Below are positions 37,425 to 46,263 of a DNA stretch of 64,000 nucleotides, in pieces. Position numbers and translations under genes: made by a program. The notes beneath the pieces were generated by a model. The model had not been told where the DNA came from. It worked only from the letters and a program-made list of their open reading frames with translations, and made no database searches. This stretch comes from WTFY01 sp026713925 (GTDB lineage: Bacteria; Pseudomonadota; Gammaproteobacteria; UBA4575): positions 1,426,001-1,490,000 of the forward strand of contig OY759361.1 of NCBI GenBank assembly GCA_963662355.1, written 5' to 3'. The stretch's first letter is position 1; every line of letters starts with the position of its first letter.

Positions 37425-38240
37425 ATGTTAAAAGCTGCAGCCATACAAATGGCCTCAGGTCCGAATGTCGAAGCTAACCTGCATGAGGCAAGTCGTTGGA
37501 TCAGACAGGCGGTAGATGCCGGTGCGGGTCTGGTTGTGCTGCCGGAAAACTTCGCCATCATGGGTGTTAGGGAGCAGGATAAAGTTGCAGTCCGTGAGCC
37601 GGAAGGGTGCGGAGTCATACAGAATTTCCTGGCAGAACAGTCAAGACAGCACAAAATATGGCTTGTAGGGGGAACAGTTCCTCTTGAATGTCAGGATCCC
37701 AAAAAAATACTTGCTGCATGTCTGGTATATGACGATCATGGCAAGTGTGTAGCACGATATGACAAAATACATCTGTTTGATGTAAACCTTGTGGATGCTG
37801 GCGAAAGCTATATTGAATCCGAAACCATCGAATTCGGTGAGGCGGTTGTGCAAGTACTGGATTCACCTTTCGGGAAAATTGGTATGGCAGTCTGTTATGA
37901 TCTGCGTTTCCCTGAGTTATTCAGGAAAATGCTGGATTTAGGTGCGCAGGTCGCAGTATTGCCTGCTGCATTTACCGCTGCGACGGGTCAGGCACACTGG
38001 GAAAGCCTCATCCGTGCACGAGCAATAGAAAATGTAATGTACGTGATCGCATCTGCGCAAGGTGGTTATCATGTCAGCGGGCGTGCTACTTATGGCAACA
38101 GCATGGTCGTTGATCCATGGGGCGTGATCTTGGATCGTGTCGGGCATGGTGCGGGCATGGCGGTCGGCAGTATCGATCTGGATTATCTTGAGACTCGCAG
38201 GAAAACATTTCCCTGCGTACAACATCGACGATTAACATGA
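37425..38240 (+). CDS. Nitrilase-superfamily amidase, Nit1-like
   Basis: Carbon-nitrogen hydrolase with the Glu-Lys-Cys triad visible as E41 (VVLPENFAIMG), K114 (YDKIHLFDV) and C157 (AVCYDLRFPELF). The motif set resembles deaminated glutathione amidase (Nit1/YbeM-like) or omega-amidase, which remove mis-transaminated glutathione or alpha-ketoglutaramate. It has 271 residues and no signal peptide, so it is cytoplasmic. It sits between yhdP and tldD, a frequent arrangement in gammaproteobacteria. Confidence 0.9.
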   Translation: MLKAAAIQMASGPNVEANLHEASRWIRQAVDAGAGLVVLPENFAIMGVREQDKVAVREPEGCGVIQNFLAEQSRQHKIWLVGGTVPLECQDPKKILAACLVYDDHGKCVARYDKIHLFDVNLVDAGESYIESETIEFGEAVVQVLDSPFGKIGMAVCYDLRFPELFRKMLDLGAQVAVLPAAFTAATGQAHWESLIRARAIENVMYVIASAQGGYHVSGRATYGNSMVVDPWGVILDRVGHGAGMAVGSIDLDYLETRRKTFPCVQHRRLT

Positions 38241-38252
38241 AGTCTGAACACG

Positions 38253-39710
38253 ATGACAACTGAAAATATGGAAAATCCACTGGAACTGGCTCGGGAAACC
38301 ATACTGACGCCATCCGGACTGGATGAGACAAATTTGACACAGGCTTTTTCAATTTTGATGGATTCTTCTGCGGATGCCGGAGACATCTATTTCCAATTAC
38401 GCAAACAGGAAGTCTGGTCTTTGGAGGACAGTATAGTCAAGGATGCAAGCTACAACCTGAGCCAGGGTGTGGGCATCCGTGCCATCAAGGGTGAAAAAAG
38501 CGGTTTTGCCTATTCGGATGAAATTGTACTGCCTGCTCTGCTGGAGTCCTGCAAGGCTGCACGTGCCATCGCACGGGGTGGACAGGGTGGGTCCGTGCAA
38601 AGCTGGAAGTTTTGTACGGGTAACGAGCTTTATCTGCCAGACAATCCGCTTGACTCTATCAGCGAATCAGAGAAAGTGGATATGCTACGCCTGCTGGATG
38701 ATCTGGCACGCAAACAGGATCCCCGTATCAAGCAAGTGATGGTATCTTTGGCGGGCAGTCATGAAATGATACTGGTTGCATGCAGTGATGGTCAGATTGC
38801 TGCTGATGTGCGTCCGCTGGTAAGGCTGAATGTCTCTGTAATTGCGGAGCATGCTGGCCGACTTGAGCAGGGTAGTGCAGGCGGTGGCGGCCGTGTCGGT
38901 TATGACTATTTTGCCCAGGAAGACCGGGCACACTCCTATGTGAGTGAAGCCGTGCGAATGGCATTACTGAATTTGGAAGCGGTTGATGCACCTGCAGGTA
39001 GCATGAATGTAGTGCTCGGTCCCGGTTGGCCGGGAGTATTACTGCATGAAGCTGTAGGTCATGGCCTGGAAGGGGACTTTACCTATAAAGGGACATCTGC
39101 ATTCAGTGGACGTATCGGTGACCGTGTGGCAAGCAAGGGGATTACGGTGGTAGATGATGGCACTTTGGTAAATCGGCGAGGTTCATTGAATATCGATGAC
39201 GAGGGCACTGCCACCCAATGCACCGTACTTATTGAAGATGGTACCCTCAAAGGTTTCATGCAGGACAGGCTGAATGCAAAATTGTCCAATACGGTTTCTA
39301 CAGGCAATGGTCGGCGTGAATCCTATGCACATCTGCCCATGCCCCGCATGACAAATACCTACATGCTTGCCGGTGAGTATGATCCGGGCGAAATTATCAG
39401 TTCGGTGGATTCCGGGTTCTATGCCGTGAACTTTGGCGGCGGGCAAGTGGATATCACTTCCGGAAAGTTTGTGTTTTCTGCTTCTGAAGCGTATCTGATA
39501 GAAAAGGGTAAGGTGACCAGGCCGGTTAAAGGGGCGACACTGATTGGTGACGGTCCTGATGTGCTGACACGGGTGAGTATGGTTGGTAATGATTTACAGT
39601 TGGACACAGGTGTGGGGACCTGTGGGAAAGAAGGGCAAAGCGTACCAGTTGGAGTCGGGCAGCCTACATTGCGCATTGATGGTTTGACAGTAGGCGGTAC
39701 AGCAAATTGA
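38253..39710 (+). CDS. tldD: Metalloprotease TldD
   Basis: Zinc peptidase subunit that with PmbA/TldE degrades peptides, including microcin B17 precursor and CcdA. The HExxxH zinc motif is HEAVGHGLEGD at about residues 265-269. It has 485 residues. The stop codon shares its last base with the pmbA ATG, so the two partners are co-translated. Confidence 0.97.
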   Translation: MTTENMENPLELARETILTPSGLDETNLTQAFSILMDSSADAGDIYFQLRKQEVWSLEDSIVKDASYNLSQGVGIRAIKGEKSGFAYSDEIVLPALLESCKAARAIARGGQGGSVQSWKFCTGNELYLPDNPLDSISESEKVDMLRLLDDLARKQDPRIKQVMVSLAGSHEMILVACSDGQIAADVRPLVRLNVSVIAEHAGRLEQGSAGGGGRVGYDYFAQEDRAHSYVSEAVRMALLNLEAVDAPAGSMNVVLGPGWPGVLLHEAVGHGLEGDFTYKGTSAFSGRIGDRVASKGITVVDDGTLVNRRGSLNIDDEGTATQCTVLIEDGTLKGFMQDRLNAKLSNTVSTGNGRRESYAHLPMPRMTNTYMLAGEYDPGEIISSVDSGFYAVNFGGGQVDITSGKFVFSASEAYLIEKGKVTRPVKGATLIGDGPDVLTRVSMVGNDLQLDTGVGTCGKEGQSVPVGVGQPTLRIDGLTVGGTAN

Positions 39711-41047
39711 TGGAGTTGCAGAAATCACCTTACACTGTAGACAAGCTTCGAGGCTTAATTCAGTTTTGCCTGGATGAGGCAAAAAAGCAGGGGTCTACAG
39801 GCGCTGAGGCTTCAGTTGATGTCGAACATGGTCTGTCGGTAACTGCACGTCTCGGTGATGTAGAGACACTGGAAAATCACAACGATCGAAGACTTGGGGT
39901 AACAGTCTATGCAAATACCAAGAAGGGCTCGTCAAGCACTACGGATTTTGAGCTTCCTGCAGTTCGGGAGGCCGTTACAGCAGCCTGCAATATTGCAAAG
40001 TTTACTGAAGCGGATGAATGTGCAGGGCTTGCAGATCCGGACCGAATGGCAACTTCAGTTATGGACTTGGGGCTTGATTGTCCGTGGGGGCTTGCTCCAG
40101 AAGAAGCCGTAGAAATTGCCGTAGAGTGTGAAGACAGGGCACGGGAATTCAGTGAAATTTCAAATTCGGAGGGTGCGAGTATCAGTACGAACCGCGGTAC
40201 GCATGTCTACGGCAACACCCATGGTTTTGTTGGCAGTTATGTATCAACTCGCCACAGCCTTTCTTGCGCAGTCATTGCAGAACAGAATGGCGCAATGCAA
40301 AGAGACTACTGGTATACGACTTCACGTAACCCGAAGGACCTGCAGTCTGCGCAGGATGTCGGCAGACAGGCAGCCCAACGAACCATCAGGCGGTTGGGTG
40401 CCAAAAAGATTACAACCCAGACCACACCGGTAATTTTTGAAGCCAGTGTGGCACGGTCATTACTGTCTCATTTTGTTTCAGCGGTTTCCGGAGGGGCACT
40501 GTATCGGCAGGCATCTTTTTTGTTGGACCAGTTGAACAAAAAGGTTTTTTCAAATCTGGTGACTATCACCGAAGATCCACATATACAGGGTGGCCTAGGC
40601 AGCAGCGCATTTGACATGGAAGGCGTTGCAACACAGCCGCGTACTCTCGTTGCAGACGGGATACTCCAAGGATATGTGCTAAGCAGTTATTCTGCACGGA
40701 AACTGGGTATGAAGACTACGGGGAATGCAGGAGGTATACATAACCTGGTTCTGCACCCTGGTCAGAAGACCCTGGAAGAGTTGATCAGTGGTATGCAGCG
40801 TGGTCTGCTGGTTACTGAGCTGATTGGGCACGGTGTGAATAATGTTACAGGTGATTATTCACGAGGTGCAGTGGGCTACTGGGTTGAAAATGGCACAATT
40901 CAGTACCCTGTTGAAGAAATTACAGTGGCTGGAAACCTGAAAAGCATGTTCCAAAAAATTATAGCAATCGGTTGTGATGTCGACCGACGTGGGACTATTA
41001 TTACTCCATCGGTGCTGGTAGACGATATGATGGTGGCAGGGAGCTAG
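39710..41047 (+). CDS. pmbA: TldE/PmbA, partner of TldD
   Basis: Non-zinc partner of TldD in the heterodimeric peptidase. It has 445 residues with the C-terminal end VENGTIQYPVEEITVAGNLK typical of the family and no HExxH motif. The ATG overlapping the tldD stop (TGATG) is chosen; a TTG one codon earlier is also in frame. It is convergent with a DUF3108 gene 13 bases away, with no hairpin terminator visible between them. Confidence 0.96.
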   Translation: MELQKSPYTVDKLRGLIQFCLDEAKKQGSTGAEASVDVEHGLSVTARLGDVETLENHNDRRLGVTVYANTKKGSSSTTDFELPAVREAVTAACNIAKFTEADECAGLADPDRMATSVMDLGLDCPWGLAPEEAVEIAVECEDRAREFSEISNSEGASISTNRGTHVYGNTHGFVGSYVSTRHSLSCAVIAEQNGAMQRDYWYTTSRNPKDLQSAQDVGRQAAQRTIRRLGAKKITTQTTPVIFEASVARSLLSHFVSAVSGGALYRQASFLLDQLNKKVFSNLVTITEDPHIQGGLGSSAFDMEGVATQPRTLVADGILQGYVLSSYSARKLGMKTTGNAGGIHNLVLHPGQKTLEELISGMQRGLLVTELIGHGVNNVTGDYSRGAVGYWVENGTIQYPVEEITVAGNLKSMFQKIIAIGCDVDRRGTIITPSVLVDDMMVAGS

Positions 41048-41060
41048 CTGCGGCCAGGTG

Positions 41061-41798
41061 CTAAAGCCACGTCACTTCTGTAATTTGCGCTGAATATTCA
41101 ATTTTACCATTTCTGGACTTCTCGGACCTGACTGGGATGTAGTACAGGGATTGGGAATACCACCCGGTATATCTGGTTCTCTTTTTATCGTTTTTTTCAC
41201 GCACGAATCTGTGTGCAGTGACATTGCCCAGCTTGGTTTGTATAGGCTGGTCAAGCTCCAGCTTGTACTCGTAGTCTTTTAAACGGCCTTTTGAAATCAC
41301 CGGGTATGTATAGCTGGTTACTTCCGAATCCGGCTCTCGCATCAATAAAAGTTGCACGGAGAAACTGTCAAATGTGTGCGGTGGAATGTTCAGGGTACTG
41401 TTCCTGTCTTTGTATCTGACATGTGCCGTATGGCTGTTCCAGTCGAATGTATAGTGTTCACTATATCCTTTATCACTTCCTGATACTTCATGTTTGAACT
41501 CTACAGTTCGATAATGGTCCTTTGTTTTTTCTAGTAAAGCCCGGTACGTTTTTTCCTGGTTGCCCATGACTGCAGCAGCGATTCCTACGGGGAAAGTTCT
41601 GGACTTGTATACGAGTTTGTCACCCTCTTTTCTCAGGCTAAGCTGCATTTTTCCAATAAGCAGGTCTCCTTTTCGGACTTCATACACAGCTTCAAATTGA
41701 GGAGGAAGGTGTTGTGCCCGAAGAGTGGCGCCAGTACCTGACCAGCCGGGAGCAGCTAGCAGGAGGAATACTACCGCTGTCGCTGGACACTTTTTCAT
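41061..41798 (-). CDS. DUF3108 periplasmic protein
   Basis: Unknown-function DUF3108 protein of 245 residues. The N-terminus MKKCPATAVVFLLLAAPGWS is a signal peptide, so it should be periplasmic or envelope-associated. The beta-rich body includes FEAVYEVRKGDLLIGKMQL and a conserved-looking TFDSFSVQLLLMR segment. Its ATG overlaps the purN stop by four bases (ATGA), forming a purM-purN-DUF3108 unit often seen in gammaproteobacteria. No enzymatic motif is recognisable. Confidence 0.85.
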   Translation of the reverse strand: MKKCPATAVVFLLLAAPGWSGTGATLRAQHLPPQFEAVYEVRKGDLLIGKMQLSLRKEGDKLVYKSRTFPVGIAAAVMGNQEKTYRALLEKTKDHYRTVEFKHEVSGSDKGYSEHYTFDWNSHTAHVRYKDRNSTLNIPPHTFDSFSVQLLLMREPDSEVTSYTYPVISKGRLKDYEYKLELDQPIQTKLGNVTAHRFVREKNDKKRTRYTGWYSQSLYYIPVRSEKSRNGKIEYSAQITEVTWL

Positions 41799-42466
41799 AG
41801 CAGTTCCTTGTAGTGTCTCTCGATCAGCCGGATCGGTTTCTCTAGTGCCGTGTCATCAAAATATGCCATACCATCCATGCAGGATAGCTTGCCCTGGCAA
41901 AGCCATTTTACGGCCAGGGGCAAAATCACGTGTTCTTTAACCAGCACTCTCTTGACCAGGCTGCCTATATTGTCTGTGTCAAATACCGGCACCTCTGCCT
42001 GAATGATGACGGGGCCTTCGTCCAGCCCTGTCGTTACAAAATGCACACTGCAGCCATGTCGCAGTTCTTTCGCGTCCAGTGCGCGCCGGTGTGTATGTAA
42101 GCCAGGAAACTTTGGCAATAAAGAAGGATGTATGTTCAGAATTCGGTATCGATAATGGTTAACGAATACTTCGCTGAGTACACGCATGAAGCCAGCCAGT
42201 ATCACTGCCCTGACCTGGTAGGCTTCCAGTATCTGAATGAGAGCCTTTTCAAATGCCTCTCGCGAGGGATATCGGTTATGCGCGACGACATGTGTGGGAA
42301 TACCGACCCGTTGGGCGCGTATCAAGCCATAGGCACCAGGTTGGTTGCTAATGACACATGCGATGCGCGCGTTGATATGTCCTTGCTTGACCTGGCGGAT
42401 AACGGAGTGCATGTTGGTACCGTTTCCGGAAAATAAAACAGCAATCTTGACGGGGTCGGTCTGCAC
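41795..42466 (-). CDS. purN: Phosphoribosylglycinamide formyltransferase
   Basis: Transfers a formyl group from 10-formyltetrahydrofolate to GAR in purine synthesis. Motifs are AVLFSGNGTNMHSVI at the N-terminus, the catalytic Asn-His in RILNIHPSLLPKFPG, and the catalytic Asp in TTGLDEGPVI. It has 223 residues. It lies four bases after purM, in the usual order. Confidence 0.97.
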   Translation of the reverse strand: MQTDPVKIAVLFSGNGTNMHSVIRQVKQGHINARIACVISNQPGAYGLIRAQRVGIPTHVVAHNRYPSREAFEKALIQILEAYQVRAVILAGFMRVLSEVFVNHYRYRILNIHPSLLPKFPGLHTHRRALDAKELRHGCSVHFVTTGLDEGPVIIQAEVPVFDTDNIGSLVKRVLVKEHVILPLAVKWLCQGKLSCMDGMAYFDDTALEKPIRLIERHYKELL

Positions 42467-42470
42467 GGTA

Positions 42471-43496
42471 TTACAGCAATACTATCTTGTTTTCTGAAGC
42501 TGACCGGTTAATCTCTCCGATAACTTCAGCCTGCTGGCCTGCCTGCTCGCAAATTGTGATGGCTTTACTTGCCTGTTCTTTTGACAGGATGACCAGCATG
42601 CCTATTCCGCAGTTGAATACCCTATACATTTCTTCGGCTTTAATTTCACCTGTATATTGTAACCAGTCAAATATTTCTGCACGTTCCCAAGTCTGGCAAT
42701 CGATCTCTGCAAGCAGCCCATCCGGGATAATCCGTGGAGTATTCTCCACTAGGCCGCCGCCGGTAATGTGGCACAAGCCGTGTATGTCCAGTGTATTGGC
42801 AAGTTGCATGACAACATTGGCATAAATCACTGTTGGGGTAAGCAGGATGGCCCCAAGAGTCTGGTTTCCAAGTTTCTCGTCGAGTGAACTATGGGTGATC
42901 TCGAATATTTTGTTGATCAGGGAATAGCCGTTGGAGTGGACACCGCTTGAAGCAAGGCCTACTACTACATCTCCTTCGACAATGCGGTTTCCGTCAATCA
43001 GGTTCTCATGCTCGACTACTCCCACGCAAAATCCTGCTACATCATATTCACCAGGTGCATACATCCCTGGCATCTCCGCAGTCTCACCTCCGATCAGTGC
43101 AGCGCCAGCTTGTATGCAGCCATGCGCTATACCGGAAACAACAGCCTCAGCCTGTCGAACAGAAAGCTTGCCCGTTGCAAAGTAATCAAGAAAGAAGAGA
43201 GGCTCTGCACCCTGTACGATCACATCATTGACGCACATGGCAACCAGGTCTATGCCAATGGTGGAGTGATCATCAAGCTGCTGTGCAAGGCGTAGCTTTG
43301 TTCCGACACCATCTGTCCCCGATACCAAGACAGGATTTTTATAGGCATTCGATTGCAGGGCAAATAGGCCACCAAACCCGCCAGGGCTATCTAACACTTC
43401 AGGTCGGTGCGTAGTTCGTGCTACAGGCCTAATCCGGTCCACAAACCTGTTTCCAGCATCAATGTCTACACCGGCATTTTTGTAATTTAGCCCCAT
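42471..43496 (-). CDS. purM: Phosphoribosylformylglycinamidine cyclo-ligase
   Basis: AIR synthetase of purine synthesis, an ATP-dependent dimeric enzyme of the PurM/HypE fold. Recognisable parts are the glycine-rich DSPGGFGGLFAL, LVSGTDGVGTKLRLAQ and GLASSGVHSNGYSLI. It has 341 residues with start MGLNYKNAGVDIDAGN. It is divergent from the pgsA-like gene across a 185-base AT-rich gap. No PurR-type operator was recognised. Confidence 0.97.
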   Translation of the reverse strand: MGLNYKNAGVDIDAGNRFVDRIRPVARTTHRPEVLDSPGGFGGLFALQSNAYKNPVLVSGTDGVGTKLRLAQQLDDHSTIGIDLVAMCVNDVIVQGAEPLFFLDYFATGKLSVRQAEAVVSGIAHGCIQAGAALIGGETAEMPGMYAPGEYDVAGFCVGVVEHENLIDGNRIVEGDVVVGLASSGVHSNGYSLINKIFEITHSSLDEKLGNQTLGAILLTPTVIYANVVMQLANTLDIHGLCHITGGGLVENTPRIIPDGLLAEIDCQTWERAEIFDWLQYTGEIKAEEMYRVFNCGIGMLVILSKEQASKAITICEQAGQQAEVIGEINRSASENKIVLL

Positions 43497-43582
43497 TCCT
43501 GATTCTATATATCAAGTAAATATTATAAATATTTGAAACCAATAAGCTAAGTGCATAGTTGGAATACCAGTAGAATTGTGCA

Positions 43583-43611
43583 TTGCTTCAAAATCTGCTT
43601 ACTTATACTAT
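43583..43611 (+). promoter_or_regulatory. Candidate distal promoter of the pgsA-like/hda unit
   Basis: TTGCTT, a 17-base spacer and TACTAT in the divergent purM gap. Good spacing and moderate hexamers. Confidence 0.4.
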
Positions 43612-43632
43612 CTAAGCACAGAGCAACGAGTA

Positions 43633-43661
43633 TTTAACAATACAGCCTTGGATTATATACT
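43633..43661 (+). promoter_or_regulatory. Candidate proximal promoter of the pgsA-like/hda unit
   Basis: TTTAAC, a 17-base spacer and TATACT, about 20 bases before the gene start. The -10 is strong and the -35 weak. The implied leader would be very short. Confidence 0.35.
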
Positions 43662-43681
43662 TTAGGGACGGAAGCCTTATC

Positions 43682-44245
43682 ATGTCTAACTGGAGATACA
43701 TTCCGAATCTTATCACGGCTATCCGTCTTGCCACAGTCCCGTTGTTAGTATGGTGGCTGTATGATGGGCAGTTTAACAATGCCTTGTCGCTTTTCATCCT
43801 CATGGGGTTATCGGATGCCCTGGATGGATATCTGGCGAAATACTTCGGGTGGAAGACAGCGCTTGGCGCCTACCTGGACCCTGCTGCTGACAAAACAATG
43901 CTGATTGGAGCCTACATCACACTGGGTGCGCTTCATCTTTTGCCACACTGGCTGGTGTTTATCGTCATTCTTCGAGATGTTGCAATCCTTGCTGGTGCAC
44001 TTGCCTACAACTTTGCGACGCGGAGACTGGAGATTCAGCCTACTCTGATCAGCAAGTCCAATACATTTGTCCAGATCATATTGGTTCTTGCCGTGATCTA
44101 TGGCCAGTTGAACCCAGTACCGGACCTACTGGTTCAGACATTGATTGGGACAGCTGTCTTTACAACGGTGGCCAGTGGCTTGGATTACCTGATGGAAGAA
44201 AGGTCCAAGAGGGTCGCCAGCAGGCATCCTGGCAAGCAGGTCTGA
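43682..44245 (+). CDS. CDP-alcohol phosphatidyltransferase, PgsA-like
   Basis: Inner-membrane phospholipid enzyme of 187 residues with several hydrophobic segments, probably phosphatidylglycerophosphate synthase or a paralogue. The CDP-alcohol motif DG-x2-A-R-x8-G-x3-D-x3-D is present as DALDGYLAKYFGWKTALGAY followed by LDPAADK. The usual arginine is a lysine (AK rather than AR). A pgsA-like gene upstream of hda is a known gammaproteobacterial arrangement. It is divergent from purM. Confidence 0.85.
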   Translation: MSNWRYIPNLITAIRLATVPLLVWWLYDGQFNNALSLFILMGLSDALDGYLAKYFGWKTALGAYLDPAADKTMLIGAYITLGALHLLPHWLVFIVILRDVAILAGALAYNFATRRLEIQPTLISKSNTFVQIILVLAVIYGQLNPVPDLLVQTLIGTAVFTTVASGLDYLMEERSKRVASRHPGKQV

Positions 44246-44279
44246 CAAGTTTGGTCGCGCCAGAAAGATAAAGTATGCG

Positions 44280-44999
44280 GTGAGTTCTTTCCTGTTACCT
44301 TCGACACAACGCCCCCTTGATATAGTGTTGCGCCAATATGCGACGTTCGACACGTTTGTCTGCGCAAAAGAAAGCGGGGTATTGCGGTCTCTGGAAAAAT
44401 TGACCCAGATCGCAAAAGAACCAAGACATTATTTTCTCTGGGGATGCGGTCATAGCGGCAAGTCACATTTGCTGCAGGCTACCTGCAATCAGCTTGCAGT
44501 GAGCGACCGAAAAGCTGTTTATCTGCCGATGAAGGAGTTTTCCGGGTCTGATCCGAACTTGCTAAATGATTTGCAGCAGCTTGATGTCATCTGTATAGAT
44601 GATATTCACTGTGTGTTGGGAGACAGCTACTGGGAACATGCTTTATTTCGGCTCATCAATGAATTATGGCTCAGCAATAAAAGCCTGGTAATTACTGCAC
44701 CCTGCAAGCCTGGAGATCTGGACATTTTGTTGCCAGACTTGGCTTCACGGCTGGGTTGGGGTCTGATCTACAGGCTACATCCCTTGACCGATGAGCAGAA
44801 AGCATCTGCAATACAATTGCATGCCAAGGCACGTGGCCTGGATGTGCCACCGGAGGTTAGCAATTATCTGCTCAGGCGCTACCCAAGGGGCTTGGCAAGT
44901 CTTGTGGAATTACTCGACAGGCTGGATCAGCATTCCCTCGTCTTGCAGCGAAGAATTACAGTCCCTTTCGTGAAATCGGTATTGGAGAGCGGCAGCTGA
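44280..44999 (+). CDS. hda: DnaA regulatory inactivator Hda
   Basis: AAA+ protein that with the sliding clamp stimulates ATP hydrolysis by DnaA after initiation. Walker A is WGCGHSGKSHLLQA and Walker B is VICIDDIHCV. The 239-residue length fits Hda and it lacks the DnaA DNA-binding domain. It starts at GTG. The N-terminal clamp-binding motif of E. coli Hda (QLSLPL) is not clear here; only SFLLPS is seen. Confidence 0.9.
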   Translation: MSSFLLPSTQRPLDIVLRQYATFDTFVCAKESGVLRSLEKLTQIAKEPRHYFLWGCGHSGKSHLLQATCNQLAVSDRKAVYLPMKEFSGSDPNLLNDLQQLDVICIDDIHCVLGDSYWEHALFRLINELWLSNKSLVITAPCKPGDLDILLPDLASRLGWGLIYRLHPLTDEQKASAIQLHAKARGLDVPPEVSNYLLRRYPRGLASLVELLDRLDQHSLVLQRRITVPFVKSVLESGS

Positions 45000-45036
45000 C
45001 GGGTGGCAGCAAAGCTGCAAACATGCCTGAAATGCA

Positions 45037-45390
45037 CTACAAGATCTTCAGGATATTCTCAGGTGGCCGACCAATTACAGCCTTGCCATCGTGGACCACA
45101 ACCGGTCGTTCAATCAGTATCGGGTACTTGATCATTGCATCCAGTATTTCTTCTTCGCTCGAGGATGTCTTAAGGCCAGCTTCACGGTATGCAGGCTCTT
45201 TTTCCCGCAACAGTTGACCAGCAGCTATTCCGAGTAGAGTTAGAATATCTTTGAGTTCTGACCGCGTAGGGGTTTCTAGGAGGTATTCTTTAACTTCCGG
45301 TTGCAAGTCATGCTCGTGGAGCAGTTTCAGGGTCATACGGCATTTGGAGCATTTCGGATTGTAGTAAATAACGGTTTTCAGATGATCCAC
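45037..45390 (-). CDS. ArsC-family arsenate reductase (glutaredoxin type)
   Basis: Thioredoxin-fold protein of 117 residues in the ArsC/Spx/YffB family. The nucleophilic cysteine segment is YYNPKCSKCRMTL (C14 and C17), and the C-terminal family motif is PILIERPVVVHDGKAVIGRP. These fit the glutaredoxin-dependent ArsC group, but many chromosomal members have no proven arsenate activity. No arsR, arsB or acr3 gene is nearby. It is convergent with hda. Confidence 0.85.
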   Translation of the reverse strand: MDHLKTVIYYNPKCSKCRMTLKLLHEHDLQPEVKEYLLETPTRSELKDILTLLGIAAGQLLREKEPAYREAGLKTSSSEEEILDAMIKYPILIERPVVVHDGKAVIGRPPENILKIL

Positions 45391-45502
45391 GCGTCTTTTT
45401 CTCCATGCAATTTCCGGTTATTTTACGTATGATTATAGTTGACTGCTGGTTTACAAATTGGCCTGTTGTACTGGATTGGCCGACAAGGAATGTATCACCT
45501 GA

Positions 45503-45787
45503 ATGATTGAAGACCCCGATTATACTTGCATGCAGTGCGTTGTGACAGGGAAGGTGCAAGGGGTATTTTTCAGGGTATCCGCAAGAGACCAGGCGCAGCA
45601 TTTAGGTATCACTGGCTATGCAAAAAATTTGGAAGATGGGAACGTGGAAGTGGTCGCCTGTGGTAAAGTTGCGGCGCTGGAACGGTTTAAAGATTGGCTG
45701 TGTGCAGGTCCTGAGCGTGCCAGTGTTGCGAATGTCAGTTGCATCCCGGTGAAAATGAAGAATCATCCTGACTTTCGGATATTATAA
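45503..45787 (+). CDS. acyP: Acylphosphatase
   Basis: Small enzyme hydrolysing carboxyl-phosphate bonds. The catalytic residues are R24 (GKVQGVFFRVSARDQA) and N42 (GYAKNLEDGNVEV). It has 94 residues, standard size. It is followed two bases later by the zinc ribbon gene. Confidence 0.96.
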   Translation: MIEDPDYTCMQCVVTGKVQGVFFRVSARDQAQHLGITGYAKNLEDGNVEVVACGKVAALERFKDWLCAGPERASVANVSCIPVKMKNHPDFRIL

Positions 45788-45789
45788 CG

Positions 45790-46119
45790 ATGCCTATTTA
45801 CGAATACGAATGTGAAGCCTGTGGCCATCATTATGATATTCTGCAAAAAGCGGGTGATCCCCTATTATCCATTTGCCCTGAATGTTCCAAGCCGTCCTTG
45901 AGAAAGCTGGTCTCTGCTGTCGGGTTCAGGCTTAGTGGTTCCGGCTGGTATGAAACGGACTTCAAGTCTGACAATAAACGCAATCTAGCTTCGAGTGATT
46001 CCAAGAAGACAAGCGATGGTAAAGGCACCCAGTCGAGCGAGAAGAGTAGCGGTAACAGCCAGGTATCTAAAGCCAGCAGTAAACCGTCAGATTCCAGGCA
46101 GAATACAGGCGCATCCTGA
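45790..46119 (+). CDS. FmdB-type zinc ribbon protein
   Basis: Putative regulatory zinc ribbon protein of the FmdB/CxxC_CXXC_SSSS family. The N-terminal ribbon has C8, C11, C29 and C32 (MPIYEYECEACGHHYD, CPECSKP). It is followed by a low-complexity, serine- and lysine-rich tail. It has 109 residues. An fmdB-like gene directly upstream of aspS is a conserved arrangement. Function is unknown. Confidence 0.9.
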   Translation: MPIYEYECEACGHHYDILQKAGDPLLSICPECSKPSLRKLVSAVGFRLSGSGWYETDFKSDNKRNLASSDSKKTSDGKGTQSSEKSSGNSQVSKASSKPSDSRQNTGAS

Positions 46120-46263
46120 AACTCTGGCTGATTGTGATTCATCATCACGTTTTGATGTGGCCTGTCTTGAGACCCCTTTGCTGGAGTAGCCAAAACTCCG
46201 CTATGTTCTGTCAGTAGCAAGAATACAATTTCATCAACGCAGGACTTGGTTAACGTGATTCAA

